Positions 1-8,671 of a stretch of DNA of 64,000 nt are shown here, one piece after another. A model generated the notes under the pieces. That model was not told the origin of the DNA and made no database searches. It was given only the letters and a program-made list of their open reading frames with translations. Each line of letters opens with the position of its first letter. The stretch's first letter is position 1. The position numbers were made by a program, and so were the translations under genes. Source of the stretch: Thalassobellus sp050294475 (GTDB lineage Bacteria > Bacteroidota > Bacteroidia > Flavobacteriales > Flavobacteriaceae); the NCBI GenBank assembly GCA_050294475.1, contig JBNKOE010000023.1:226854-290853 (forward strand). Reading direction: 5' to 3'.

Positions 1-468
1 GGTAGAGCTAAAATAGCCGAAGCCTTTAATAATGCTGTAGCCGAAGGTGATATTGGTCCTGTAGTTTTAGGAAGAGATCATCATGATGTTAGTGGAACCG
101 ATTCGCCATACAGAGAGACTTCCAATATATACGATGGTAGTAAATTTACAGCAGATATGGCTATTCATAATGTTATTGGTGATAGTTTTAGAGGTGCTAC
201 ATGGGTATCTATTCACAACGGTGGTGGCGTTGGCTGGGGCGAAGTTATGAATGGTGGTTTTGGGATGCTGCTAGATGGTACTAAAGAAGCAGAAGCCCGA
301 TTAAAAAGTATGCTTTTTTATGATGTAAATAATGGCATTGCACGGCGTAGTTGGGCAAGAAATGATGAAGCTATTTTTGCAATTAAACGCGAAATGAATC
401 GAACACCAAATTTAAAAGTTACCTTACCTAATCTTGTTGATGATGACATTTTAAATAACTTATTTTAA
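1..468 (+). CDS. hutU: Urocanate hydratase, C-terminal part (5' end outside window)
   Basis: Urocanate hydratase adds water to urocanate to give imidazolonepropionate, the second step of histidine breakdown in the cytoplasm. The frame is open from base 1 and encodes the last ~155 residues of the family. The conserved GRDHHD segment, the DSPYRET stretch and the glycine-rich IHNGGGVGWGE motif near the C terminus are all readable. An internal ATG at 157 is not the true start, because conserved sequence continues upstream of it. The stop codon overlaps the hutI start by one base (TAATG), so the two genes are translationally coupled. The earlier hut genes lie outside the window. Confidence 0.96.
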   Translation, partial: GRAKIAEAFNNAVAEGDIGPVVLGRDHHDVSGTDSPYRETSNIYDGSKFTADMAIHNVIGDSFRGATWVSIHNGGGVGWGEVMNGGFGMLLDGTKEAEARLKSMLFYDVNNGIARRSWARNDEAIFAIKREMNRTPNLKVTLPNLVDDDILNNLF

Positions 469-1709
469 TGGCAACACTTTTTAAAAATATCAAAGAATTA
501 ATTCAAGTTCGAGAGGAATCAATTGTTTTTGTGTCTGGAAAAGACATGAATGTGCTTCCTACTATTAAAGATGCTTTTTTAGTGGTTGAAGGCGGATTGA
601 TAAGCAATTTTGGAACCATGAAAGATTGTCCTAGCAATGATGGTTTTTCAGAAATCATTGATGCCACAGGAAAAATGATTTTACCTGCTTGGTGCGATTC
701 GCATACGCATATTGTATATGCAGGTAATCGTGAAGGCGAATTTGTAGATCGTATTAAAGGACTTTCTTATGAAGAAATAGCCAATAATGGCGGTGGTATT
801 TTAAATTCAGCTAAAATACTTCAAGACACGTCGGAAGATGATTTGTACGATCAAAGTAAAGCACGACTTGAAGAAATCATGGCTTTAGGAACAGGTGCTG
901 TCGAAATTAAATCAGGCTACGGATTAACTTTAGAATCCGAGTTAAAAATGCTACGTATCATTAAATGTTTACAAGAAAATTATCCTATTGAAGTGAAGGC
1001 TACTTTTTTAGGAGCGCATGCCGTTCCTGAATCTTATAAAAATAATAAGTCTGGCTATTTGTCATTGTTAATAGATAACGTATTACCTAAAGTTGCCAAA
1101 GAAAATTTAGCAGAATACATCGATATTTTCTGTGAAACAGGATATTTTACAGTCGCAGATACCGAGCGTATTTTAAAAGCAGGAAAAAAGTATGGACTTG
1201 TTCCTAAAATTCATGTCAATCAGTTTACAGCCATTGGAGGTGTGCAAGCAGGTGTAAAATACAATGCGCTTTCGGTCGATCATTTAGAAATTATGAGAGA
1301 TGAAGATATTCATGCTTTAAAGAACACAACAACCATGCCTGTGGCTTTACCTAGTTGCTCTTATTTTTTAGGTATTCCGTATACACCAGCAAGAAAAATG
1401 ATTGATGCAGGTTTACCATTAGCCTTAGCAACCGATTATAATCCAGGATCTACACCTTCTGGAAATATGAATTTTGTGGTATCTACAGCATGTATAAAAA
1501 TGAATATGACTCCAGAAGAAGCTATAAATGCAGCCACAATTAATGGTGCTTATGCCATGGGTTTAGAAACCAAATTAGGCTCCATAACTAAAGGAAAACA
1601 AGCCAATTTAATTTTAACCAAACCCATTAATTCATACGGGTTTATTCCTTATGCTTTTGGAAACAACCAAATAGAAAGCGTCTTTATAAAAGGAAAAGAG
1701 GTTTTATAG
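468..1709 (+). CDS. hutI: Imidazolonepropionase
   Basis: Imidazolonepropionase hydrolyses 4-imidazolone-5-propionate to N-formimidoyl-L-glutamate, the third step of histidine degradation. The 413-residue length is normal for the family. The amidohydrolase metal motif HTH is at residues 79-81 (CDSHTHIVYAG). Further metal-site segments are visible in FLGAHAVP, in KIHVNQF and in the ATDYNPGS stretch near the C terminus. The ATG overlaps the hutU stop, supporting a hutU-hutI operon. No hutH or hutG follows: the next gene is an unrelated lipoprotein 143 bases downstream. Confidence 0.97.
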   Translation: MATLFKNIKELIQVREESIVFVSGKDMNVLPTIKDAFLVVEGGLISNFGTMKDCPSNDGFSEIIDATGKMILPAWCDSHTHIVYAGNREGEFVDRIKGLSYEEIANNGGGILNSAKILQDTSEDDLYDQSKARLEEIMALGTGAVEIKSGYGLTLESELKMLRIIKCLQENYPIEVKATFLGAHAVPESYKNNKSGYLSLLIDNVLPKVAKENLAEYIDIFCETGYFTVADTERILKAGKKYGLVPKIHVNQFTAIGGVQAGVKYNALSVDHLEIMRDEDIHALKNTTTMPVALPSCSYFLGIPYTPARKMIDAGLPLALATDYNPGSTPSGNMNFVVSTACIKMNMTPEEAINAATINGAYAMGLETKLGSITKGKQANLILTKPINSYGFIPYAFGNNQIESVFIKGKEVL

Positions 1710-1852
1710 TAGAAAGCGTGTTAAAACACTTGTCAAAGTTATTTCATCGATTAGTGACATGTCTATCTGCTAAAATTAAAGACTAAGATATTGTAAAATA
1801 ATAATATAAGTGTAAATTCGTTTCAAGTGTTAAGTTTAACCTACTTACTAAT

Positions 1853-2968
1853 ATGAAATCAAATTTATTTTTTATAAAGTACCCTGTATTATTATTATTT
1901 GTCTTTTTAAATGCATGTAGTAATGATGGAGGAACAGATGGAGTTGAAGTTCAAAATCCACTAAATAATCCTTTTGATGGCATTCCAGCAGGGAATTTAG
2001 AAGGGAATTATCCAATTCCTTCAGAAGCAGGTTTAGAGGATGTCTCTAATCCAGATACTGTTATTGGAAACGGTACTCCAGAAAGTTGTACAGGTCAGCT
2101 TTTTATAGATGCTGTGTCTAAAGGCGGTAAAATTGTTTTTGATTGTGGTCAAGATCCTGTTACAATAACACTAAGTGAAACAGCTAAAGTATTTAATAAT
2201 GCAAATGAAGCTATTGTTATTGATGGTGGCGGATTGATAACTTTAAGCGGTAATAACCAAACTAGGATTTTATATATGAATACTTGCGATCAAGATCAAG
2301 TATGGACAACCAGTCATTGTCAAAATCAAGAGAACCCTAAACTTACTGTTCAGAATATAACTTTTGCTAATGGAAATTCAAAGAATGAAACCGAATATGA
2401 TGGCGGCGGTGCTATATGGGTTCGTGGTGGGCGATTTAAAGTTGTAAACTGTAGATTTTTTAATAACGTTTGTGCAGAAACAGGTCCAGATGTTGGAGGT
2501 GGAGCTATTCGTGTTTTTAGTCAGTATAATAATCTACCCGTATATGTTGTTAATAGTACGTTTGGTGGTAAAGAAGGTTTTGGTAATTCAGGATCAAATG
2601 GAGGAGCTATTAGTAGTATAGGAGTGTCGTGGACTATAATAAACAGTCTCTTTTCATATAATACAGCTATTGGTAATGGCGGAAACCCAAGTCAATCTGG
2701 AACTCCAGGAGGAGGGAGTGGAGGCGCTATTTATAACGATGGAAACACTATGACATTGCGTGTTCTAGGTTCTCATTTTGAGTATAATAACGTAAATGAT
2801 TTTGGTGCAGCTATATTTTTTGTTTCTAACGACCATTCGGGAGATATAGAGATAAATCAATCTACCATTCAGAATAATACTGGAGGCTCTTGGTATCCAT
2901 CATACCCTGGTATTTCTGCACATGCCGATACGCCTATTAGTGTAACTAACTCTGTTATTACAAATTAA
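1853..2968 (+). CDS. Secreted right-handed beta-helix lipoprotein
   Basis: The 371-residue protein starts with a lipoprotein signal peptide whose lipobox is LNAC, with the lipidated Cys at residue 22. Most of the rest has the turn-rich pattern of a right-handed parallel beta-helix. Gly/Asn-rich GGGAI segments recur (GGGAIWVRGG, GGGAIRVF, NGGAISS, SGGAIYND), each followed by a strand such as VVNCRFFNN or VVNSTFGG. This resembles pectate-lyase-like or polymorphic-outer-membrane-protein folds. No catalytic residues could be assigned, so whether it is a polysaccharide lyase, an adhesin or a structural surface protein is open. It is likely anchored in the outer membrane. It has its own 5' region and no obvious operon partner. 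Confidence 0.75.
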   Translation: MKSNLFFIKYPVLLLFVFLNACSNDGGTDGVEVQNPLNNPFDGIPAGNLEGNYPIPSEAGLEDVSNPDTVIGNGTPESCTGQLFIDAVSKGGKIVFDCGQDPVTITLSETAKVFNNANEAIVIDGGGLITLSGNNQTRILYMNTCDQDQVWTTSHCQNQENPKLTVQNITFANGNSKNETEYDGGGAIWVRGGRFKVVNCRFFNNVCAETGPDVGGGAIRVFSQYNNLPVYVVNSTFGGKEGFGNSGSNGGAISSIGVSWTIINSLFSYNTAIGNGGNPSQSGTPGGGSGGAIYNDGNTMTLRVLGSHFEYNNVNDFGAAIFFVSNDHSGDIEINQSTIQNNTGGSWYPSYPGISAHADTPISVTNSVITN

Positions 2969-3576
2969 TAGTTTGTTAATAGAAGCTCACAAATTATTAT
3001 TAGGGCGCTTTAAAAACTTTAATATTTTAACTATAGGGAATCGTGAAGATCTGTATTTCGTTATTTAATCTTTCTGAAGAAAAAGCAAAAAGGATTTCAA
3101 AAAAACCGTTCAATCGTTAATGCAATTATTAGTTAACAGAAAGGTTTATTTTAAGTGTATTTCTTTTTGGAGTGTTCGTTTAACGACCCAGTTAAGAAAT
3201 CGTAGGGGAGTTTGAAATTCTGCCCTTTCAGTTTAGTACTTAGCCAAGCCAAATATTTTTATAATTATTTTTCTTTTTTCGTTATCAAAATTTTGGTTTG
3301 GCGGTTTTCATTCAAAGCTACTAATTTTCAATTTACCACCAAAACCCCTATGTTTTTTAGCCATTGTTGGGCTTTCGTTATTTTCTTTTAGTCTGCAAGG
3401 TGTTGGCAAAGATATACTTATTGGCAAGTTTTGGTTTGTGTTGATGGCTTTTTTGTGCGACTTGACAATGTGTATAGCTTTAGTGAAGGAATTAGTTTTG
3501 TTCTATATTTAAACATCTATCTGTTTTATATTGAAACATTTTATATCTTTGTAGCGTAAATGAAAGGAAAATAGAT
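2969..3576. other. 608-bp intergenic stretch before the toxin-antitoxin island
   Basis: No convincing coding sequence is seen on either strand. The stretch is AT-rich with short GC-richer words (for example GGTTTGGCGG and TTGTTGGGC) and looks like leftover accessory DNA. Only its last ~75 bases carry readable signals: two direct repeats and a TAnnTTTG promoter element for the next gene. Confidence 0.5.
3504..3551 (+). promoter_or_regulatory. Promoter and candidate operator of the antitoxin gene
   Basis: Two near-identical 13-bp direct repeats, TATATTTAAACAT at 3504-3516 and TATATTGAAACAT at 3527-3539, differ at one base and start 23 bp apart. They sit directly upstream of a Bacteroidota -7 element TATCTTTG at 3544-3551. 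The ATG of the HTH antitoxin is 26 bp further on. Such an arrangement fits autorepression by the HTH protein; this is inferred from position. Confidence 0.55.
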
Positions 3577-4380
3577 ATGAAAATAAAATTATCACAAAAG
3601 CAGATTGGTCAGAGGATAGCAGAACTTCGCAAGCTTAAAGGGTTCTCCCAAGAAGACTTGGCGAAGAGTGTTAATATTTCTCGTCCATCTTTGGCTCAAA
3701 TTGAATTAGGTAATAGGAGTGTTAATATTCTTGAATTACAACAGTTGTCAATGGAATTAGGATTTTCATTAGATGATTTTATGTCTGAAAACTTTGAGAT
3801 TAATCAAGAGATTAATGATGAGGATGAAAAAAACACTAATGTAGTTGAAGAACGTATTGCTGTACCTAATTTAAAAGTTGACAAGTTCAAAAATGTGTTA
3901 TTATACATTTTAGAAAAATGTGCAGGAAAACCAAATGTCGGAGAAACCGTTCTTTATAAGTTGTTGTATTTTTCTGATTTTAACTATTACGAGTTATATG
4001 AAGAACATTTAACTGGTGCTAAATATAAAAAATTACCATTTGGACCTGTACCTCAAAAATTAAATACAATTATCAATCAAATGATTGAGGGAGGAGAATT
4101 GAAACGAGTCAAAACTAAATATCACGGTTATCCTCAAACACGTTATTTGCCTTTAGAAAAAGCAGATTTAGAGGGGTTGAAAGCAAGTGAAACAGAAATT
4201 CTTGATAGAGTTATTGAACAAATGAGCGATTGGTCTGCTGCTGCAATAAGTAATTATTCTCACAAAGATTTACCTTGGTTAGCTTCAAAAGATGGTGAAG
4301 AAATAAATTATGAATTAGCTTTTTATAGAGATGTTCCCTTCTCTGTAAGAAATTATGGAGATGAAATTGAACAAGAATGA
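3577..4380 (+). CDS. XRE-type HTH antitoxin with Panacea (SocA-like, DUF4065) domain
   Basis: Residues ~8-62 form a classic XRE/Cro helix-turn-helix (IGQRIAELRKLKGFSQEDLA, then ISRPSLAQIELGNRS). After a charged linker, residues ~100-250 match the Panacea/SocA-like domain: LLYILEKCAGKPNVGETVL, LLYFSDF, and FGPVPQKL followed by a helical tail. Panacea domains are known as promiscuous antitoxin domains that neutralise unrelated toxins. The stop overlaps the start of the downstream toxin gene in an ATGA junction, the usual antitoxin-toxin coupling. The HTH half probably binds the direct repeats in its own promoter. The role as antitoxin rests on domain and context. Confidence 0.85.
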   Translation: MKIKLSQKQIGQRIAELRKLKGFSQEDLAKSVNISRPSLAQIELGNRSVNILELQQLSMELGFSLDDFMSENFEINQEINDEDEKNTNVVEERIAVPNLKVDKFKNVLLYILEKCAGKPNVGETVLYKLLYFSDFNYYELYEEHLTGAKYKKLPFGPVPQKLNTIINQMIEGGELKRVKTKYHGYPQTRYLPLEKADLEGLKASETEILDRVIEQMSDWSAAAISNYSHKDLPWLASKDGEEINYELAFYRDVPFSVRNYGDEIEQE

Positions 4381-4721
4381 TTTTTGAGGAATTAACAGAA
4401 TTTAAAAGAGACTTGAAAAAACTCTTGAAAAAATATAGAACACTAAAGAATGATTTAGATGTTGTAAAAAAGGTGTTAGAATTTTCACCTACAGAAAGAC
4501 CTCCATTCAGTTTTCGTATTGATAATTTAGGACTGGAAACTTGTGTGATAAAAGTGAAAAAGATTGCTTGTAGAGCATTAAAAGGTCGAGGAGTAAATTC
4601 GGGGTTACGTTTAATATATGCTCATTTCTCTGAAGAAAATAAAATAATATTTATTGAGATTTATCATAAGAATGATAAAGAAAGTGAAGATAGGCAAAGA
4701 ATTATAGATAATTTTAATTAG
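4377..4721 (+). CDS. RelE/ParE-like toxin paired with the Panacea antitoxin
   Basis: The 114-residue basic protein has an N-terminal helical hairpin rich in Lys (FKRDLKKLLKKYRTLKNDL) followed by beta strands. The strands end in SGLRLIYAHF and IIFIEIYHKND, the strand pattern of the RelE/ParE fold. It begins within the stop codon of the antitoxin gene (ATGA), so the pair is co-translated. RelE relatives cleave mRNA on the ribosome and ParE relatives poison gyrase; the sequence does not decide between them. A type II toxin role is inferred from fold-like pattern, size and partner. Confidence 0.75.
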   Translation: MIFEELTEFKRDLKKLLKKYRTLKNDLDVVKKVLEFSPTERPPFSFRIDNLGLETCVIKVKKIACRALKGRGVNSGLRLIYAHFSEENKIIFIEIYHKNDKESEDRQRIIDNFN

Positions 4722-4726
4722 AGATT

Positions 4727-4993
4727 ATGAAATTAAAGATAAAAGAAAATCACGCAGGAACTATGGTTCTGAATGATGGAACGGAAGAGAATTATGAAAC
4801 TATTAGAGTTACTCAGAATATGAGTAAACTAATTTACTATACAGGCAAAGGTCTTAGAGAAATATATAAGCCTGATATGACTGACGAGGCAAAACAAAAA
4901 GCAAAAGAATTGAAAGAGCAAGATGAAAAAATGCTAATGAAATCAGGACATATTGCAGAAATTCTTCTTTCAGAAATTAAAGAGTTAAATTAA
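4727..4993 (+). CDS. Small hypothetical protein in the toxin-antitoxin operon
   Basis: The 88-residue protein is not recognised. It has a short beta-rich N-terminal half (KIKENHAGTMVLNDGT, LIYYTGKG) and a charged C-terminal helix (DEAKQKAKELKEQDEK). It starts 5 bases after the toxin stop, so it is very likely cotranscribed with the pair. It could be a third toxin-antitoxin component, a chaperone-like partner or a passenger. There is no signal peptide or membrane segment. Confidence 0.6.
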   Translation: MKLKIKENHAGTMVLNDGTEENYETIRVTQNMSKLIYYTGKGLREIYKPDMTDEAKQKAKELKEQDEKMLMKSGHIAEILLSEIKELN

Positions 4994-4995
4994 AA

Positions 4996-5121
4996 GTAAT
5001 AGGAACAGGCATTGCTAAAAATCAACAATCAGAATTAACCATACTGAAAAAGGATGGGAAAATTCAAAATAGAAATAGTTTTGGGAATAACCCAAACCCA
5101 CCTAAAGATAAAAAGCATTAA
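4996..5121 (+). pseudogene. Remnant of a DUF2188-like protein (C-terminal piece only)
   Basis: An open frame with no start codon encodes a peptide resembling the C-terminal half of DUF2188 proteins. It contains IAKNQQSEL, then a DGKI turn, then an asparagine- and proline-rich end (FGNNPNPP). The expected N-terminal half is missing and the frame is closed by a stop at 4978-4980. This looks like the product of a deletion that joined the preceding gene to this tail. The DUF2188 assignment is by recalled motif only. Confidence 0.5.
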
Positions 5122-5124
5122 ATT

Positions 5125-5345
5125 ATGATAGATATAAGTAAACAAACCGTAAAAGTTGATTGTACTGAGTGTAATCGCTTAATAAATGTTACACTTAAAC
5201 AAGTTGCAAATGAGGCTTTAATTAGGTGCAATTGCGGGTAAGAAATTCAATTGAAAGATAGATAGCAATGGGACACAAAAAAGCCATAAAAGACGTGAAT
5301 AAATCTTTTAAAGACCTTGAAAGAACATTGAAGAATTTTTGGTAA
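5125..5345 (+). pseudogene. Broken small zinc-ribbon gene (premature stop plus frameshift)
   Basis: An ATG at 5125 opens a 38-codon frame with two cysteine pairs, CTEC at residues 13-16 and CNC at residues 35-37, followed by Gly and a TAA at 5239-5241. Reading through that stop gives EIQLKD in the same frame. A shifted frame from about 5266 then continues with a coherent lysine-rich helix (KKAIKDVNKSFKDLE) ending at TAA 5343-5345. One nonsense change (TAA where CAA would fit) and one indel therefore separate the halves of a ~70-residue protein. The first half alone could still encode a 38-residue metal-binding peptide. Confidence 0.6.
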
Positions 5346-5406
5346 GTGTCACGATCAAACTTACCGAAGTGTTTTAGTGACAAATTAATGAGTTTTTATT
5401 TGTTTT

Positions 5407-6864
5407 TTACCACAGTACTTTGTTGTGTGTAGTTTTTTGTTTTAGTAATTCTTTTAATTTTTCCTTTGCATTAGTGTTTTCAGGATTTAATTCTAAACTT
5501 TTTTTATAGTTTTCAATTGATTTGTTAGTTTGACCATCCATTATATATGCTTCTCCTAAAGAGTCGTAAGCATCATAAGATTTTGGGAAAGATAAAATTT
5601 CGAGTGTAAATAAGTCTATTGCTTTTTTATAAAAACCTCTTTTAATCATTTCATAGCCTTTGGCATTCAAGTCGACTTCAGATAGGTCAAAATTTGATTC
5701 TTTTATCAATATTTTAGCTTGTTCAATACCATTATTTAAATAAGTATTAATTGCTTCTTTAGTAAAGAAATAGCGGTCTAATTTTGGTGTAGAACCAGCA
5801 ATGGTTTTTTCAATAAAAAAACGAGTATCAAAAAAACCTTGGTCTAAGTCTTTATTAGTAAGTAGAACCACGATGTAATTTTGTTTTCCAAAAACTCTCC
5901 ATTCAGCACCTACTCCAAAATGTCCACCGCTATGTCCATATATGCCTGAGTCTTTTGCTCCTGCAAATTGCATTCCGTATCCATACCAGCCATCATCTGG
6001 CATTTTTTTCATTTGGTTTGTATAATCTGCATTTAAGAGCTTGTTGTTTTTAAATGCCAATGAAAATTTATACAAGTCTTCAATCGTGGAATATCCACCA
6101 CCTGCAGAACTACCTTTTACAGCACTCATAAAAACTGTTTTTTGTAATTGGTTTGGATAAACGTCTGATAGCGTATAATTTTCGGCTGCATTTTCAATAA
6201 TATGGTCAATATCAAAATTACCCGTATTCTGCATTTTTGCTACTGAAAAAATATGCTCGTTTATAAAGTTTTCATAAGACGTTTTACTTACAGCTTCTAT
6301 AATTCTACCAAGTATAATATAGTTGGTATTCCTGTAAGCAAATTGCTCATTGGGGTTAAATTCCAACGGTTCGTTTTCGTATAAATAGGCGAGGTCTTCC
6401 ATTGTTCTAAATTGTGCTTTAGACGTATTTTGAAACTTTTCTGAATGAAAATAGTTTGGTAGTCCACTCCTATGTTGCAGAAGCAATCGAATGGTTATAG
6501 AGTCTCTTGCAAGCGCATTAGGATAGTTTGGAAGAAATTTACCGATAGTATCATCCAGCGATAATTTTCCAGCTTGAAGTAATTGAAATATAGCAACCGC
6601 TGTGAATGATTTCCCAATGGAAGCATAAGAAAATTTGGTTTCTGTATTATTTTTAATCTGGTGACCTAAATGAGCAAATCCGTAAGCTTTTTTAAAAAGA
6701 ATGCTATCATTTTTGGCAATCAAAACGGCACCACTAAAACCTTCTAAAGTATCTAGATAGCTGGCAATTTCCGTAATTTTAGAATCTTGAGATAAAACTA
6801 CTTTTCTATTTGTGCAAGAAAGGAGAGTTATAAGGGTTGTTAGTAGGCAGATTAATGTCTTCAT
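5407..6864 (-). CDS. Serine hydrolase (class C beta-lactamase family) lipoprotein with C-terminal TPR
   Basis: The 485-residue protein has a lipoprotein signal peptide (LLSC, Cys17). Its class C beta-lactamase/penicillin-binding-like domain has the catalytic triad motifs readable: SxxK at S82-K85 (SIGK), YxN at Y177-N179 (YRN), and HSGGH as the third box. After residue ~385 a TPR-like helical region follows (GFYKKAIDLFTLEILSFP, YDAYDSLGEAYIMDG, NKSIENYKKSLELNPEN). The family covers esterases, D-amino-acid peptidases and beta-lactamases, so the substrate is unknown. It lies 57 bases downstream of a paralogous hydrolase on the same strand, probably in the operon led by the MarR gene. It is likely periplasmic or outer-membrane anchored. 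Confidence 0.85.
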   Translation of the reverse strand: MKTLICLLTTLITLLSCTNRKVVLSQDSKITEIASYLDTLEGFSGAVLIAKNDSILFKKAYGFAHLGHQIKNNTETKFSYASIGKSFTAVAIFQLLQAGKLSLDDTIGKFLPNYPNALARDSITIRLLLQHRSGLPNYFHSEKFQNTSKAQFRTMEDLAYLYENEPLEFNPNEQFAYRNTNYIILGRIIEAVSKTSYENFINEHIFSVAKMQNTGNFDIDHIIENAAENYTLSDVYPNQLQKTVFMSAVKGSSAGGGYSTIEDLYKFSLAFKNNKLLNADYTNQMKKMPDDGWYGYGMQFAGAKDSGIYGHSGGHFGVGAEWRVFGKQNYIVVLLTNKDLDQGFFDTRFFIEKTIAGSTPKLDRYFFTKEAINTYLNNGIEQAKILIKESNFDLSEVDLNAKGYEMIKRGFYKKAIDLFTLEILSFPKSYDAYDSLGEAYIMDGQTNKSIENYKKSLELNPENTNAKEKLKELLKQKTTHNKVLW

Positions 6865-6921
6865 GTGTTTAAGGCTTGAAATATTAGTTATAGTTTTAAT
6901 ATTTTGTGTAATGGTTAGTAT

Positions 6922-8226
6922 CTAATTTGTTTTCTTTTTTATCGCTCTAACACCAGCACTCGTCACAATAATTTCAGTCACTTTGCCTGCATTGTTTTTA
7001 ACGAATTCAATAGTTCTATCATGATTATCAGAACGGAAAAATTTCACATCAGATTCGGGTAATAATTCCAAATCATAATTGGAATAGTACAGTTTATCAT
7101 TCTTTTTAAGAATCGTAATATTGTCATACGTGCCTATATATTCATTATAAACTTTAGAGTCTATTTTAACTTGTATGTGTTTATATGGAAGTTCAACCTG
7201 TTTATTAAAAACAATTCCAGCAAATCCGTAAGCAATTAAATACGAAGGTGATTGATTATTGGATAATACGGTAATAAAAACAGCATCATCTGTAAACTTA
7301 TTAAACGAAGTCATCGCCCCAAAGAAACCTCCATCATGGGCAATTAATTGATGGTTATGATTATAGAAAGGGTTAATTAATAGACCTAATCCAAAATCTG
7401 CATCATTGTATGAAGTAAACATCATTTGTTTAGAAGCTTCATTAAGCAAAGTCGTACTGTCAAACAATACTTTACTCCATAAATATAAATCGTCTACCGT
7501 AGAATAGACCCCATCGTGCCCGATGTTATAGCTCCAGTTTATGTAGGGGCTTTTTATCAATATATTGTCTTTTTTGTAATAGGTCTTTGCAGATTTAGGA
7601 ACAATGGAATCGTTACTGGTAATTCCCGTATCGTACATCTTGGCTTTATCAAACAAGTTCAATTTCAAATAGGTGGCATAAGGTTGATGGGAAACTTGTT
7701 CTATGATGCGAGCCAGTAAATAGTAGCCAATATTGCTATATGCTGTTTTTGAACCAGGCGTAAACAATAAAGGCTTTTGCATAATGTAGTTTGCCACAGA
7801 ATCTTTATCTAATGATGTTTCTGCCAGATACAATTCGTCATAATCCATTTGGAATCCAGCATTATGGGTTAACATCATTTTAATTGTAATCTGCTCTCCA
7901 TTTGGAAAATCTGGGTAGTATTTAATAAGCTTGTCTTCAAGTGCTAGTTTTCCTTTTTCAATCAATTGCAAAATGGCAACAGCAGTAAATTGTTTTGAAA
8001 CAGATGCCAAACTAAATTTTGTATCTATTGTATTTGGAATTTTCCATTCATAATCGGCAAATCCATAGGCTTTTTTGAGCAATACCGAATCGTTTTTTGT
8101 TACTAAAACAGTGCCTGAAAAACCATTAATGCTTGCCTGAGCATCCATATAGCTTTTTAGTTTCGACTTGTCTTGGGCATGGACCAATGCTGTTATTAAC
8201 GCAAGTATAACTGGTAAAAATTTCAT
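6922..8226 (-). CDS. Serine hydrolase (class C beta-lactamase family), secreted
   Basis: The 434-residue protein has an N-terminal signal peptide ending near residue 17 (ALVHAQ). The three active-site boxes are clear: SxxK at S75-K78 (SVSK), YSN at 163-165, and HDG at 297-299. The end after ~residue 345 is beta-rich, as in the C-terminal domain of related hydrolases. The start codon overlaps the MarR stop (ATGA), tying its expression to that regulator. It shares clear similarity with the next hydrolase (SGTVLVTKNDSVLLKKAYGFA against SGAVLIAKNDSILFKKAYGFA), so the two arose by duplication. The substrate is unknown. Confidence 0.87.
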   Translation of the reverse strand: MKFLPVILALITALVHAQDKSKLKSYMDAQASINGFSGTVLVTKNDSVLLKKAYGFADYEWKIPNTIDTKFSLASVSKQFTAVAILQLIEKGKLALEDKLIKYYPDFPNGEQITIKMMLTHNAGFQMDYDELYLAETSLDKDSVANYIMQKPLLFTPGSKTAYSNIGYYLLARIIEQVSHQPYATYLKLNLFDKAKMYDTGITSNDSIVPKSAKTYYKKDNILIKSPYINWSYNIGHDGVYSTVDDLYLWSKVLFDSTTLLNEASKQMMFTSYNDADFGLGLLINPFYNHNHQLIAHDGGFFGAMTSFNKFTDDAVFITVLSNNQSPSYLIAYGFAGIVFNKQVELPYKHIQVKIDSKVYNEYIGTYDNITILKKNDKLYYSNYDLELLPESDVKFFRSDNHDRTIEFVKNNAGKVTEIIVTSAGVRAIKKKTN

Positions 8227-8666
8227 TTATTTGGGGTTTGACAGTTTTGCGTAATTTTATTTAGTATTTCGAATAGTTGCTTTAACTCTTCATCTGAAAC
8301 AGTACTTAATGCAGTCTCTCTATTTTTTTGAATCACAGGCTTTAATTGTTCTATAATATTTTTTCCTTTTTTTGTGATCTTTAATTTTGTTTTCCGTTTA
8401 TCTGCATCATCAATAGTCTTTGTTAGATAGTTATTGTTTATCATTAGCGTAATAATTCGGGTCATTGATGCATAGTCCTTAAAAACCAGATCTGCAATTT
8501 CAGATTGAGTTCTGTCCTCACGGTCAATGATAATCAGAATTAAAGCCTGGTCTACAGTAATCTTTGGGACTACACTAGATATATTCTGTTGACTTAATCT
8601 GCGATAAGCTTTTATAGATTCTTCAATTGAGTAAAGTACAGTACTTGTTGGTGTATCGAATTTCAT
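8223..8666 (-). CDS. MarR-family transcriptional regulator
   Basis: The ~147-residue protein carries a MarR winged helix: the DNA-binding helices lie around DREDRTQSEIADLVFKDYAS and the wing around DKRKTKLKITKKGK. The start at 8666 (MKFDTPTS) is preferred over an in-frame ATG at 8714, because the upstream one lies inside the palindromic operator. The stop overlaps the downstream hydrolase start (ATGA). The gene therefore heads a marR-hydrolase-hydrolase operon and probably represses it until a ligand binds. The ligand is unknown. Confidence 0.9.
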   Translation of the reverse strand: MKFDTPTSTVLYSIEESIKAYRRLSQQNISSVVPKITVDQALILIIIDREDRTQSEIADLVFKDYASMTRIITLMINNNYLTKTIDDADKRKTKLKITKKGKNIIEQLKPVIQKNRETALSTVSDEELKQLFEILNKITQNCQTPNK

Positions 8667-8671
8667 ATTTG

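Noticed and set aside
7516..7719. Plus-strand ORF inside the serine hydrolase gene
   Set aside because: Antisense shadow of a gene with a fully supported catalytic motif set.
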